A DNA stretch of 10,296 nucleotides from Planctomycetaceae bacterium (GTDB lineage: Bacteria > Planctomycetota > Planctomycetia > Pirellulales > Thermoguttaceae), in NCBI GenBank assembly GCA_031287585.1, contig JAITST010000275.1:1-10296 (forward strand). Reading direction: 5' to 3'. Position 1 is the stretch's first letter; every line of letters begins with the position of its first letter. The position numbers and the translations under genes were made by a program. Positions 1 to 7,658 of the stretch are shown here, piece by piece. The notes beneath the pieces are model-generated. The model saw nothing but the letters and a program-made list of their open reading frames with translations, ran no database searches and was not told the DNA's origin.

Positions 1-100
1 AGAGTTGCCAAATTAAATGTGTTTCAACCACAAAAGGTATGTCATTTAATTCAAACATTCTAAAACTCACTGGATTTACGTATTTTTCGTATTGTGATTT

Positions 101-340
101 TTGGGAAAGTACAGTAAAACTAAGGACGGTAATTTTGAACTTGGCGGTTTGAAAGAAAAAGACGGACTGTCGCCCGGTACATATAAAGTTCATTTGATTG
201 GCGAAGTGCCGGTCGATGGAACGGATCGGACTACTCCACTTTTTGCCGGAAAATACAATACCCCGGAAACTTCTGGTACTGTTATCGAAGTCAAAAAAAG
301 AGAACCGAACCAGTTTGAAATCGTCGTCGAAAAACCGTAA
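101..340 (+). pseudogene. Truncated carboxypeptidase-regulatory-like (transthyretin-fold) protein, C-terminal remnant
   Basis: The 79-residue frame reads like the C-terminal half of the small secreted beta-sandwich proteins common in planctomycetes: TKDGNFEL, then DGLSPGTYKVHLIGE, then PLFAGKYNTPETSGTVIEV, ending in an Asn-Gln-Phe-Glu-Ile-Val-Val strand. These proteins normally begin with a lipoprotein or Sec signal and a 'V.G.V..DG.P...A.V.F' segment, and neither is present. The only available start is TTG at 101, with no Shine-Dalgarno. A TGA lies in frame at 95-97 and a TAA at 47-49, and the residues encoded between those two stops do not resemble the family. I infer a remnant that lost its N-terminus by deletion or rearrangement. 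A short TTG-initiated cytoplasmic protein is the less likely alternative. It converges with the SecA-like gene. Its likely original role is unknown. Confidence 0.5.
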
Positions 341-472
341 TTCCGGTACGTCAAATTTTGGGCAAACATTCGAATCTGCCCTTTTGAAGATAAATTACTG
401 GAACCGTGAGTTTTGTCACGATTACGCCGCAACGCGACACAAACAATTTTCAATCGTGTTCGTTCTAAAACA

Positions 473-2461
473 TCAATCCAGATATGGGTCTTGTCCCATT
501 TGTCTTTGCATTTTCTTTTGTTCTTTCTCGTAGTAGAGCATTATTTTTCTGTTTCGGAAATTTTTTACCTCTACTTTGTGTTGGGCTTTTTGAAATAGGT
601 TTTGGTATGTTGGTGTCACCTCGCCTTCGCTGCGGCGGCGGTAACGTTTTGCACGTTTCGCTCCGAACGCTTTTTCCAACAACTCATCTTCTAACGATAG
701 GTACTGACGAAACGTTCCCGGGTCGCCTTGTCTTCCGCAGCGTCCGATTAGTTGCCGGTCGATTCTTGCTGACTCGTGCATTTCTGTGCAGATTACGTGC
801 AAGCCGCCGAGTTCTGTCACCGCGTCCGCTAGTTTTATGTCCGTGCCGCGTCCTGCCATGTTTGTTGATACCGTCACCTTTCCACGTTCACCGGCACACG
901 CTATTATCGCCGCTTCTTCCGCGATTCGGTTCGCGTTCAGGACTTGGTGAACTATTCCGCGTTGCGTCAACAACCGCGATATGATTTCCGTCTTATCAAT
1001 CGTTCGCGTACCAATCAATACCGGTCGCCCTATCTCGTGAACTTCGGTAATCTCGTCAACTATCGCCTCCCACTTCGCTCCCTCACTACCGAAAATTTTC
1101 GTCGGTAACTGGACTCGCCGCGGCGGTTTGTTTGTTGGTACTTTTACGACATTACAACGGTAAATCTTTTGCAACTCGCGTCGCGACGCTGCGGCTGTTC
1201 CGGTCATTCCCGCGAGGTGTTCAAACCGCAGGAAGTAATCTTGAATCGTCACGCGAGCCGCCTGTCCCGTGTCTATCGTCACCTCAACACCTTCCTTCGC
1301 CTCAACCGCCTGATGGATTCCGTCACGCCATTTACGTCCTTCGCCAAGTCTGCCCGTGAACTCGTCAACTATCACTATCTCACCATTACGAACAACATAC
1401 TGCCGGTCTTTGAAAAACTCACGCGCAACCTTCACCGCCTGTTGAACGTAATCGTACAAATGATAAAGCCCAACCTCGTCGAGCGCGGCGGGCTTCATAA
1501 TCACTCTCACTTTCCGCCGCCCTGATTGGTTTAACGTTACCGTTTTTTTCTCGTTGTCGTACTCGTAATCATCCGTTTCCGTGAACTGGTTCGCGACCGA
1601 TGCCGCCCACCTATAACACTCCGCACGCAGTTGTTCCTCGCCCGTCGGTGCGGCACTTATAATCAATGGCGTACTCGCTTCGTCAATCAGAATCGAGTCC
1701 GCCTCGTCAACCAACGCGAAGAACGGTTCGCGTTGAACGGGCTGCTCACCGCCCGCGTTTTGTTGCTTACCGCCTTGCGATTTGTACTCGAAAAGTTTAC
1801 CGAATAAGTCACGGTTGCCTTCGTCGATGTGACGCAACAACAATCGGTCACGCAAAAAGTCAAACCCAAATTCTTTCGCCGTTCCGTAAGTTATATCACA
1901 CTGATACGCCTTCCGTCGGTCAGGCGACGGCATCTGCTCCTGAACTACGCCGACTTTCAAACCGAGCGAGTTGTAAATTGGCTGCATAAGTTCGGCATCG
2001 CGTTTTGCGAGATAGTCGTTGACCGTCGCGAGCATCGCACCGTGTCCGGCGAGCGCGTACAAGTATAGCGGTAACGTCGCCGTGAGCGTTTTACCTTCGC
2101 CGGTTTGCATCTCGACAATTGACTGGTGAAAGATTGCGATACCGCCGAGAAGTTGGACATCGAAGTGGCGCATATTAAGCGTTCGGCGACCGGCTTCGCG
2201 AACCAGCGCAAATGCCTCCGGCAGAATCCTCACGAGCGGCTCGCCGCTACGAACACGATAACGCAACGATAACGATTCTTTACGGAGTTCGCTGTCGGAC
2301 AGTTTTTGCGACGGCAACTCCAACTGCGTGATTCGGTCTAACACAAAAGACCAACGAGCCAGATGCCCACGCTGCAAAAACGGAACGAAGCGTTCGTAGT
2401 AACGTTGAATACCAGTTGGAAGCATAAGACGAAATTGGGGATTGCGGATTCTAGAAATCAA
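473..2461 (-). CDS. secA: Short accessory SecA-like preprotein translocase ATPase
   Basis: A SecA-family motor ATPase, which uses ATP to drive preproteins through SecYEG. In residue order: Walker A MQTGEGKT at 118-125, the TVNDYLAKRDAE motif at 146-157, Walker B VDEADS at 251-256 followed by ILIDEASTPLIIS, a preprotein cross-linking region from about 271 to 405 with IVDEFTGR at 364-371, MTGTA at 419-423, VSTNMAGRGTDI at 531-542, and the arginine-finger motif DRQLIGRCGRQGDPG at 568-582. After this only about 75 residues remain. They match the start of the scaffold helix (KAQHKVEVKNFRNRKIMLYYE). The rest of the scaffold, the helical wing, the two-helix finger and the zinc-binding tail are absent, so it is 662 residues against about 850-900 or more in housekeeping SecA. 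A Gly/Gln-rich insert sits at 228-245. The start used here is TTG; ATG at 2425 (residue 13) is an alternative. I infer a SecA2-type paralogue, not the essential SecA. No terminator was found downstream. Confidence 0.9.
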   Translation of the reverse strand: MISRIRNPQFRLMLPTGIQRYYERFVPFLQRGHLARWSFVLDRITQLELPSQKLSDSELRKESLSLRYRVRSGEPLVRILPEAFALVREAGRRTLNMRHFDVQLLGGIAIFHQSIVEMQTGEGKTLTATLPLYLYALAGHGAMLATVNDYLAKRDAELMQPIYNSLGLKVGVVQEQMPSPDRRKAYQCDITYGTAKEFGFDFLRDRLLLRHIDEGNRDLFGKLFEYKSQGGKQQNAGGEQPVQREPFFALVDEADSILIDEASTPLIISAAPTGEEQLRAECYRWAASVANQFTETDDYEYDNEKKTVTLNQSGRRKVRVIMKPAALDEVGLYHLYDYVQQAVKVAREFFKDRQYVVRNGEIVIVDEFTGRLGEGRKWRDGIHQAVEAKEGVEVTIDTGQAARVTIQDYFLRFEHLAGMTGTAAASRRELQKIYRCNVVKVPTNKPPRRVQLPTKIFGSEGAKWEAIVDEITEVHEIGRPVLIGTRTIDKTEIISRLLTQRGIVHQVLNANRIAEEAAIIACAGERGKVTVSTNMAGRGTDIKLADAVTELGGLHVICTEMHESARIDRQLIGRCGRQGDPGTFRQYLSLEDELLEKAFGAKRAKRYRRRSEGEVTPTYQNLFQKAQHKVEVKNFRNRKIMLYYEKEQKKMQRQMGQDPYLD

Positions 2462-2479
2462 AACACATAAACAGTGTCC

Positions 2480-2508
2480 AGTCTAAATTATACCGTGCCA
2501 ATTGTCAA
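2480..2508 (-). promoter_or_regulatory. Candidate sigma-70 promoter for the SecA-like gene
   Basis: On the minus strand a perfect -35 TTGACA (2503-2508) is followed after 17 bp by TAGACT (2480-2485, 4 of 6 matches to TATAAT). A perfect TATAAT (2487-2492) lies inside that spacer, only 10 bp from the TTGACA, so the two perfect boxes cannot be used together. Transcription would start near 2472, giving a leader of about 10 nt to the TTG start or about 47 nt to ATG 2425. The site overlaps the last codons of the broken upstream frame. The boxes are visible; activity is inferred. Confidence 0.4.
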
Positions 2509-2731
2509 CACCGTTTGGGAAGGATAACTGGGTATGCGCGTCAATTTTTTGCAGGTATTCTATCATTCGTCCCAACGTAGTATAATCTTCTGGCGTAATT
2601 TTCGCTTACGCTTCGGGTTGAGTTTGTATAACACGTTTTATAACTTCGTTTAGCGCAAAACGAATACTCGTCTCTTGACGCTAGGTGAGGTTATTTAATT
2701 CTTCATTTAATCTAACCACACTATCAAACAT
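2483..2731 (-). pseudogene. Broken small ORF upstream of secA (two in-frame stops)
   Basis: Reading the minus strand from ATG at 2731 to the stop at 2483-2485 gives a protein-like sequence of 80 sense codons interrupted by TAG at 2681-2683 and TAA at 2606-2608. The pieces are MFDSVVRLNEELNNLT, then RQETSIRFALNEVIKRVIQT with QPEA, then a 41-residue stretch containing ITPEDYTTLGRMIEYLQKID and ending in NGVDNWHGII. The composition is that of a soluble helical protein with amphipathic periodicity. Each stop is one substitution from a sense codon (CAG or CAA). The frame ends 21 bp before the SecA start on the same strand. I do not recognise the family. Chance stops alone would not exclude a random frame of this length, so this rests on amino-acid character. 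The likely reading is a decayed small gene once placed ahead of secA. Confidence 0.4.
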
Positions 2732-2739
2732 AACAATCA

Positions 2740-4464
2740 ATGTCAACCAATGAAATTTCTAACATACGCCCGCCGCGGCGTATTGTTTTGTCTGTTGTTC
2801 TGCTACTCGTTGTACAGGCGTTGTTACTTTGTTATCTTTCGTGGAGTACCAGTCCGAATCGTACTGAGGTTGGGCATCTTGGGGCTGCGGTTTATTTTTG
2901 GCATACCGGTAAGTTCGACGTGTTTAATGTTAATCCGCCGCTTGTTCGTGTTGTCGCGGGATTGCCGATAGCGTTGTTTTGTAATCCGAAATACGACTTG
3001 ACCACATACTCGCCGCGTCCGCAAGACCGTTGCGAATGGTCGTTGGGACATTCGTTTGTTGTTGCCAACAACTTCGACGATGTGCGGCTATACGTGTTTC
3101 TTACACGGCTCGCTTGCATTCCGTTCGTACTGCTCGGCGGCTGGTTTGGTTATCGCTTCGCGTCGGAATTATACGGCGATTTGTCTGGCGTTTTGTTTTT
3201 GATTCTATGGACGTTTTCGCCGTTCATACTCGGTTGGGGAGCGACGATTTGCCCCGATGCCGCGGCGGCTTCGATGGGTATTGTCGGGCTTTACACGTTT
3301 TGGCATTGGTTGAAGAAACCGACGTGGCAGCAAACGATTGTCGCCGGAATTTGTCTCGGACTTATGCCGCTAACAAAAATGACATGGATTATCGCACCGG
3401 TACTATGGTTAATGTTGTGGATTGTGCGGCGTTACGTTTTTCGTGATGGCGTTGCTAACAGAGCGAAACCGCCATTACGCCAACTTGCCGTGATGATGTT
3501 TGTTGCGTTGTATGTAATTAACACGGGCTACCTTTTCGACGGCACGTTTCGTTTGCTCGGCAGTTACAAATTCATCAGCGGTACGTTGACGAACACGACT
3601 ATAACACACGGAACACCGTTCAAAATCGGCAACCGGTTCAGCGATTCGATACTCGGTTACGTACCCGTTCCGTTACCAGCGGAGTTTGTGCAGGGCATCG
3701 ACACGCAGAAACGCGATTTTGAAGTCGGGATAGAATCGTACGCCCGCGGCGTTTGGGCGGACAGCGGTTGGTGGTGGTACTACTGTTACGTTTTATTGCT
3801 CAAAGAACCGCTCGGTGTTTGGGTTCTAACAATACTCGCAACGTTTGCGACAATTTTGAGTCGGCGATTAAATACGGTATGGCGTGACGAGGTAACGATA
3901 TTGTTACCGCTATTCACGGTCTTCATTTTTGTCAGTAGTCAAGACGGTTTTTCGATTCACCCGCGATACATTATTCTGATTCTTCCGTTGTTATACATTT
4001 TCATTAGTAAGACAGCGGCGTGCCTGACGTGCGGGAAAACGGCGTTGAAGTTATTGATGACGGGCGGAGTTTTGGCAAGTGCTTTGTGGATTGTTGCGAG
4101 TAGTATGAGTTTTTATCCGCACTCGCTTTCGTACTTCAACGAACTCGGCGGAAATCCGAAAGAGTGGTCGAATTACCTGCAAGGCAGTAACATAGATTGG
4201 GGACAAGATTTGTACGAACTAAAAACGTGGTGCGAAAAAAATCAGGATAAGCAACCGTGCTACATTACGGTAGAACAATCGTTGCCGCTGGAAACATTGA
4301 ACATAAAACACAACGGCAGCGTCCCCCAAACACAAACAAACGGGTGGATGATAATAGGAGTAAATCTAATCAATGACCGGTCAGGAAAATACGAATGGCT
4401 TAAAAATCACGAACCAAAAATGATGATTGGTTATACAATATGGATTTATGAAATTATATTATAA
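2740..4464 (+). CDS. GT-C fold membrane glycosyltransferase (family 39 / PMT-like)
   Basis: A 574-residue polytopic inner-membrane protein of the dolichyl-phosphate-mannose mannosyltransferase / ArnT superfamily. These enzymes move a sugar from a polyprenyl-phosphate donor to a protein, lipid or glycan on the outer face of the membrane. The first hydrophobic helix (about 14-34) is followed by the exposed loop with the probable catalytic acidic residue Glu43 (TEVGHL) and the motif VNPPLVRVVAGLP at 64-76. About ten further hydrophobic segments follow, near 117-137, 147-167, 173-190, 197-231, 248-265, 346-374, 385-400, 408-425 and 436-453. Planctomycete-type motifs are VPVPLP (308-313) with FVQGID (316-321), SGWWWYY (342-348), HPRYIILILP (407-416) and SYFNELGGNPK (464-474) followed by SNIDWGQD (483-490). 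The ATG lacks a Shine-Dalgarno sequence. It is divergent from secA and convergent with the dehydrogenase. The sugar and acceptor cannot be told from sequence. Confidence 0.85.
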   Translation: MSTNEISNIRPPRRIVLSVVLLLVVQALLLCYLSWSTSPNRTEVGHLGAAVYFWHTGKFDVFNVNPPLVRVVAGLPIALFCNPKYDLTTYSPRPQDRCEWSLGHSFVVANNFDDVRLYVFLTRLACIPFVLLGGWFGYRFASELYGDLSGVLFLILWTFSPFILGWGATICPDAAAASMGIVGLYTFWHWLKKPTWQQTIVAGICLGLMPLTKMTWIIAPVLWLMLWIVRRYVFRDGVANRAKPPLRQLAVMMFVALYVINTGYLFDGTFRLLGSYKFISGTLTNTTITHGTPFKIGNRFSDSILGYVPVPLPAEFVQGIDTQKRDFEVGIESYARGVWADSGWWWYYCYVLLLKEPLGVWVLTILATFATILSRRLNTVWRDEVTILLPLFTVFIFVSSQDGFSIHPRYIILILPLLYIFISKTAACLTCGKTALKLLMTGGVLASALWIVASSMSFYPHSLSYFNELGGNPKEWSNYLQGSNIDWGQDLYELKTWCEKNQDKQPCYITVEQSLPLETLNIKHNGSVPQTQTNGWMIIGVNLINDRSGKYEWLKNHEPKMMIGYTIWIYEIIL

Positions 4465-4521
4465 CCTTCCAAATTACAGCGCGCTATGGCGGTAAAGTGG
4501 AACCGTTTACGTTTAGACACT

Positions 4522-5295
4522 TCACAGCGTTTGAATCGTCTGCCCTCCGGCTACTGTTATTACCTGTCCGGTTGAGTATTGCAGTTCGTTACGGGCTAAC
4601 ATTGCTACCGCTTTTCCTACGTCTTCCGGTGTTCCCCATCGCATTTGCGGTATTAAACCGTTCTTTATCAATGTGTCGTATTTTTCTTTTACCGCGGCTG
4701 TCATATCCGACTCGATTATGCCCGGTCTTACTTCATAGACCTGAATTTTTTCCGGTGCTAATCTTGCTGCCCAAAGTTGTGTTGCCATACTTACTCCCGC
4801 TTTCGACATACAATACTCGCCCCGCATCGTTGAAACTACCGTTGCCGAAATCGAACTTATGTTCACAATCGACATCGGTTCGTCGCTTGTTTGTCTTGTC
4901 TTCACCATTTCTCTTGCTACCGATTGCGTCAAGAAAAATGGACCTTCGAGGTTTATCCGCATAACACGCTCGTAACTTTCGGTTGTCATTTCGAGTATGT
5001 CGTGACGCTTTAACGGTGCTACTCCGGCATTGTTTACGAGCAGGTTTACTTTACCAAAAACTTTCATTATGTTCGACAACGCAACGTCGCGTGAGCATAC
5101 GTCACTGACATCCATCTGTTGGTAAATCACACGTTTCGCGTCACCGGCGCGTTCGCGGAGTTGCTCAATCGCGCCGCCGCATTCGTGTTCTTCACGTGTC
5201 GCGCAGATTGCAACGTGCCAACCGTCGTCGATAAGTTTTGACGAAATTCCGAATCCGATACCGCGGTTGCCGCCGGTTATGATTGATGTTTTCAT
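4522..5295 (-). CDS. SDR-family oxidoreductase, 3-ketoacyl-ACP reductase type
   Basis: A classical short-chain dehydrogenase/reductase of 257 residues, cytosolic and NAD(P)H-dependent. The Rossmann dinucleotide motif is TGGNRGIG at 7-14, with MDVSD at 61-65, NNAG at 88-91 and the structural Asn at 115. The catalytic Ser148, Tyr161 and Lys165 form the YxxxK motif in GEYCMSKAG. The segment VYEVRPGIIESDMTA (186-200) and the C-terminal YSTGQVITVAGG (240-251) closely match the FabG-like subgroup annotated as 3-ketoacyl-ACP reductase, a subgroup often found outside fatty-acid operons. The true substrate is therefore uncertain and could be a sugar or polyol. The ATG has no Shine-Dalgarno on its own strand. 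It stands alone, divergent from ppk (122 bp between starts) and convergent with the glycosyltransferase, with 57 bp and no clear terminator between the stops. Confidence 0.88.
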   Translation of the reverse strand: MKTSIITGGNRGIGFGISSKLIDDGWHVAICATREEHECGGAIEQLRERAGDAKRVIYQQMDVSDVCSRDVALSNIMKVFGKVNLLVNNAGVAPLKRHDILEMTTESYERVMRINLEGPFFLTQSVAREMVKTRQTSDEPMSIVNISSISATVVSTMRGEYCMSKAGVSMATQLWAARLAPEKIQVYEVRPGIIESDMTAAVKEKYDTLIKNGLIPQMRWGTPEDVGKAVAMLARNELQYSTGQVITVAGGQTIQTL

Positions 5296-5337
5296 AAGGA
5301 GTGTTAAGTTGTAGAGGGCAATATATCAAAAAGCATA

Positions 5338-5366
5338 TTGTACACGAATTTTCGGTAGTTTATAAT
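5338..5366 (+). promoter_or_regulatory. Candidate sigma-70 promoter for ppk
   Basis: A perfect -10 box TATAAT (5361-5366) lies exactly 17 bp after a weak -35 TTGTAC (5338-5343). Transcription would begin near 5373, giving a leader of about 45 nt to the ATG at 5418. This supports ATG 5418 over the GTG at 5301, which would lie upstream of the promoter. The heptamer TGTACAC occurs twice, at 5339-5345 over the -35 and at 5366-5372 over the -10 edge and start site, 27 bp apart, and could be paired operator half-sites. Confidence 0.55.
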
Positions 5367-5417
5367 GTACACCGTTTTATTTTACGTTTTTTCAAACCAT
5401 TACCATCAAAAACTCCG

Positions 5418-7574
5418 ATGCCGGAATCATCTTCAAACCCGCAAACGCAATTCCCTAAAAAGAAGAAAGCGAAGTCGAAAACTAAACGGCAACTTCGTTA
5501 TCTTAACCGTGAACTTAGTTGGCTCAACTTCAACGAACGGGTATTGCAGGAGGCAAACGACCTTACTGTACCGTTGATGGAACGTATCGTTTTTCTCGGT
5601 ATTTTCTCAAACAACCTCGACGAATTTTACCGTGTCCGGTTCGCACTCATCAGTCGGCTTGCGAAGATGCAGAAGACTTTGAAAACCGACATCGTTAAAG
5701 AAAATCTCATCGACATCGAAGCCGTCCAACTTATGCGTTCGATACAAAAACGGGTGTCGTGGTTGCGGAAACAATTTGACCAATCATTCGGCGAAATCCG
5801 TGAAACGCTCGCGAAATACGGTATCATTTTTCTCGACGAAACAATGCTCACACCGGAACAAGGCGAGTACGTTCTGTCGTACTTCCGCCGCACTGTTCGT
5901 CAGTATCTGTTCCCGATTATGCTTGACCAGTTCAAAAATTTTTCCAACCTCCGCGACAAATCAATTTACCTCGTCATCGATCTGAAATTCAAAACGAATC
6001 CGCTTATCGAAAATCATGCGTTAATCGAAATTCCGTCGGAGTTGCCGCGATTTCTCGTGTTACCCGAATCGCTCAGTCCCGACGGCAACCACTGTGTACT
6101 GTATCTTGACGACGTTATCCGTTACTGTTTGTCCGATATTTTTTCAATGTTCGGCTACAACGAGTTCTTCGCTTACACTATCAAGTTTACGCGCGATGCC
6201 GAACTCGACATCGACAACGACGTATCTAAAAGTTTCCTCGAAACGGTAAGTGAAGGAATCAAGGCACGTAAGTTCGGAGCGACGGTACGTTTCATTTACG
6301 ACAAGCGAATGCCGAATCGTGTGCTAGACAAAATCGTCGCCAAGTTCGGTTTGAAGAAACGCGACACACTTGACCCGGGCGGCAAATATCACAACGCGAA
6401 GGACTTTATGAGTTTTCCGCGACTCGGCTCGCCCGAATTGCATTACGGCGCGTCGCCGTCGCTCGACGTTCGCCGTCTGACGGAAAACGCGATGCTGCTC
6501 GACGTTATCCGGTCGCGCGATTTGTGTTTGCATTATCCGTATCAACCGTTTCGTTATCTGATTGACTTGCTCCGCGAGGTGTCAATTGACCCCGCTGTGA
6601 GAACAATAAAGATGACGATATACCGCGCGGCGAAGGATTCCAAAATCATCAACGCGCTGATTAACGCGGCGCGTAACGGGAAGCAGGTTATTGTTTACGT
6701 CGAATTGCAGGCACGCTTCGACGAGGAGGCGAATATCCGGTGGGCGGCACGAATGCAGGAGGAAGGTATCAAGGTTATACAGTCAACGCCGGGTTTGAAG
6801 GTTCACGCGAAACTGATTCTGATACGCCGCAAAGAGAACGGTACGAACGTGTATTACGGTGTGATTGGTACAGGTAATCTCAACGAAAGTACCGCGAAAA
6901 TTTATGCCGACGAACAACTGTTCACCGCAGACAAAGTTATAACTGCCGACATCAATAAAGTTTTTCACATGCTTGACGACCGCAAGTTTTTCCAACCGGA
7001 GTTCGAGAAACTAATCGTCTCGCCGTTCAGTACGCGAACGTTTTTCATACGGAGAATCGACCGCGAGATTCGCGCGGCGAAACGCGGTAAACCGGCGTGG
7101 ATTGTAGCAAAGATGAACAATCTTGTTGACCGTAAGATTATTGATAAACTGTACGAAGCGAGCGAGGCGGGAGTGAAGATAGACCTGATTATACGCGGTA
7201 TCTGCGTACTGGTGCCGGGAATCAAAGGGTTGAGTTCAAACATCCGCGCGATAAGAATTGTTGACCGTTTTCTCGAACACACGCGGATAATAGTTTTTTG
7301 CAACAACGAAAAACCGGAGTATTACATAGGTTCTGCCGACTGGATGGAACGAAATTTCGACCACCGTATTGAAGTAACAGTACCGATTACAGACCCTGAC
7401 ATCCAACAAGACTTATGGCGAATGTTACAAATCCAACTAACAGACAACGTAAAAGCCCGGCTAATCTGTGCCGACCATCCCAACGCACCGATTCCGAAAA
7501 AAACAAAGCAAAAACGGATACAATCGCAGTTGGAAATTTACACGTACCTGAAAGAGAAATATGGTAACGAGTGA
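5418..7574 (+). CDS. ppk1: Polyphosphate kinase 1
   Basis: PPK1 reversibly transfers the gamma phosphate of ATP onto inorganic polyphosphate, building phosphate and energy reserves. The protein is 718 residues, normal for the family, from ATG 5418. The N-terminal motif is YLNRELSWLNFNERVLQEA at 28-46. The catalytic core contains IDLLREVSIDP (381-391), QARFDEEANIRWAARMQEEG (431-450) and PGLKVHAKLILI (458-469), where His463 corresponds to the autophosphorylated His435 of E. coli. IGTGNLNESTAKIYAD lies at 483-498. The second conserved histidine is His621 in DRFLEHTR (E. coli His592), followed by SADWMERNFDHRIEV at 639-653. A Lys-rich N-terminal tail (residues 14-24) precedes the domain. The frame is open back to GTG 5301, but those 39 codons do not look like PPK1. 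Expression is probably from the promoter at 5338-5366. No phosphatase (ppx) or pho gene is adjacent, and no Pho box was recognised. Confidence 0.95.
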   Translation: MPESSSNPQTQFPKKKKAKSKTKRQLRYLNRELSWLNFNERVLQEANDLTVPLMERIVFLGIFSNNLDEFYRVRFALISRLAKMQKTLKTDIVKENLIDIEAVQLMRSIQKRVSWLRKQFDQSFGEIRETLAKYGIIFLDETMLTPEQGEYVLSYFRRTVRQYLFPIMLDQFKNFSNLRDKSIYLVIDLKFKTNPLIENHALIEIPSELPRFLVLPESLSPDGNHCVLYLDDVIRYCLSDIFSMFGYNEFFAYTIKFTRDAELDIDNDVSKSFLETVSEGIKARKFGATVRFIYDKRMPNRVLDKIVAKFGLKKRDTLDPGGKYHNAKDFMSFPRLGSPELHYGASPSLDVRRLTENAMLLDVIRSRDLCLHYPYQPFRYLIDLLREVSIDPAVRTIKMTIYRAAKDSKIINALINAARNGKQVIVYVELQARFDEEANIRWAARMQEEGIKVIQSTPGLKVHAKLILIRRKENGTNVYYGVIGTGNLNESTAKIYADEQLFTADKVITADINKVFHMLDDRKFFQPEFEKLIVSPFSTRTFFIRRIDREIRAAKRGKPAWIVAKMNNLVDRKIIDKLYEASEAGVKIDLIIRGICVLVPGIKGLSSNIRAIRIVDRFLEHTRIIVFCNNEKPEYYIGSADWMERNFDHRIEVTVPITDPDIQQDLWRMLQIQLTDNVKARLICADHPNAPIPKKTKQKRIQSQLEIYTYLKEKYGNE

Positions 7575-7595
7575 AACCCGCGCTCGCGGAGACAC

Positions 7596-7630
7596 AAAAA
7601 AATCGGGCGTTAGTTTTACCCAACGCCCGA
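7596..7630 (-). terminator. Rho-independent terminator of the amt gene
   Basis: A perfect 9-bp GC-rich stem (TCGGGCGTT at 7603-7611 and AACGCCCGA at 7622-7630) with a 10-nt loop. On the minus strand the hairpin is followed directly by seven T residues (complement of the A run at 7596-7602). It begins 28 bp past the amt stop codon. On the plus strand no T run follows, so it serves amt and at best weakly serves ppk, which ends at 7574. Confidence 0.9.
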
Positions 7631-7658
7631 CCCCCTTCAACAAGAAGTGTCCGCAAAA

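Noticed and set aside
334..347. Small dyad at the stop codon of the left remnant as a terminator
   Set aside because: The stem is only 4 bp (ACCG/CGGT) and no T run follows on either strand.
484..984. 166-codon open frame on the plus strand
   Set aside because: It is antisense to the SecA-like gene, whose motifs are unmistakable, and its Arg/Leu/Phe-rich composition is that of a shadow frame.
2675..2680. TTGACG as a -35 box for the glycosyltransferase gene
   Set aside because: No acceptable -10 box occurs 16-18 bp downstream, so I could not support a promoter there.
4497..4964. 155-codon plus-strand frame
   Set aside because: It lies antisense to the short-chain dehydrogenase and has low-complexity Leu/Pro/Arg content without any family motif.
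5296..5301. AAGGAG on the plus strand between the dehydrogenase and ppk
   Set aside because: No start codon with useful coding potential follows at suitable distance; the nearby TTG is followed at once by TAG.
5301..5417. In-frame 39-codon N-terminal extension of ppk from GTG
   Set aside because: It contains the probable promoter and would place the start upstream of transcription; the residues do not resemble PPK1.
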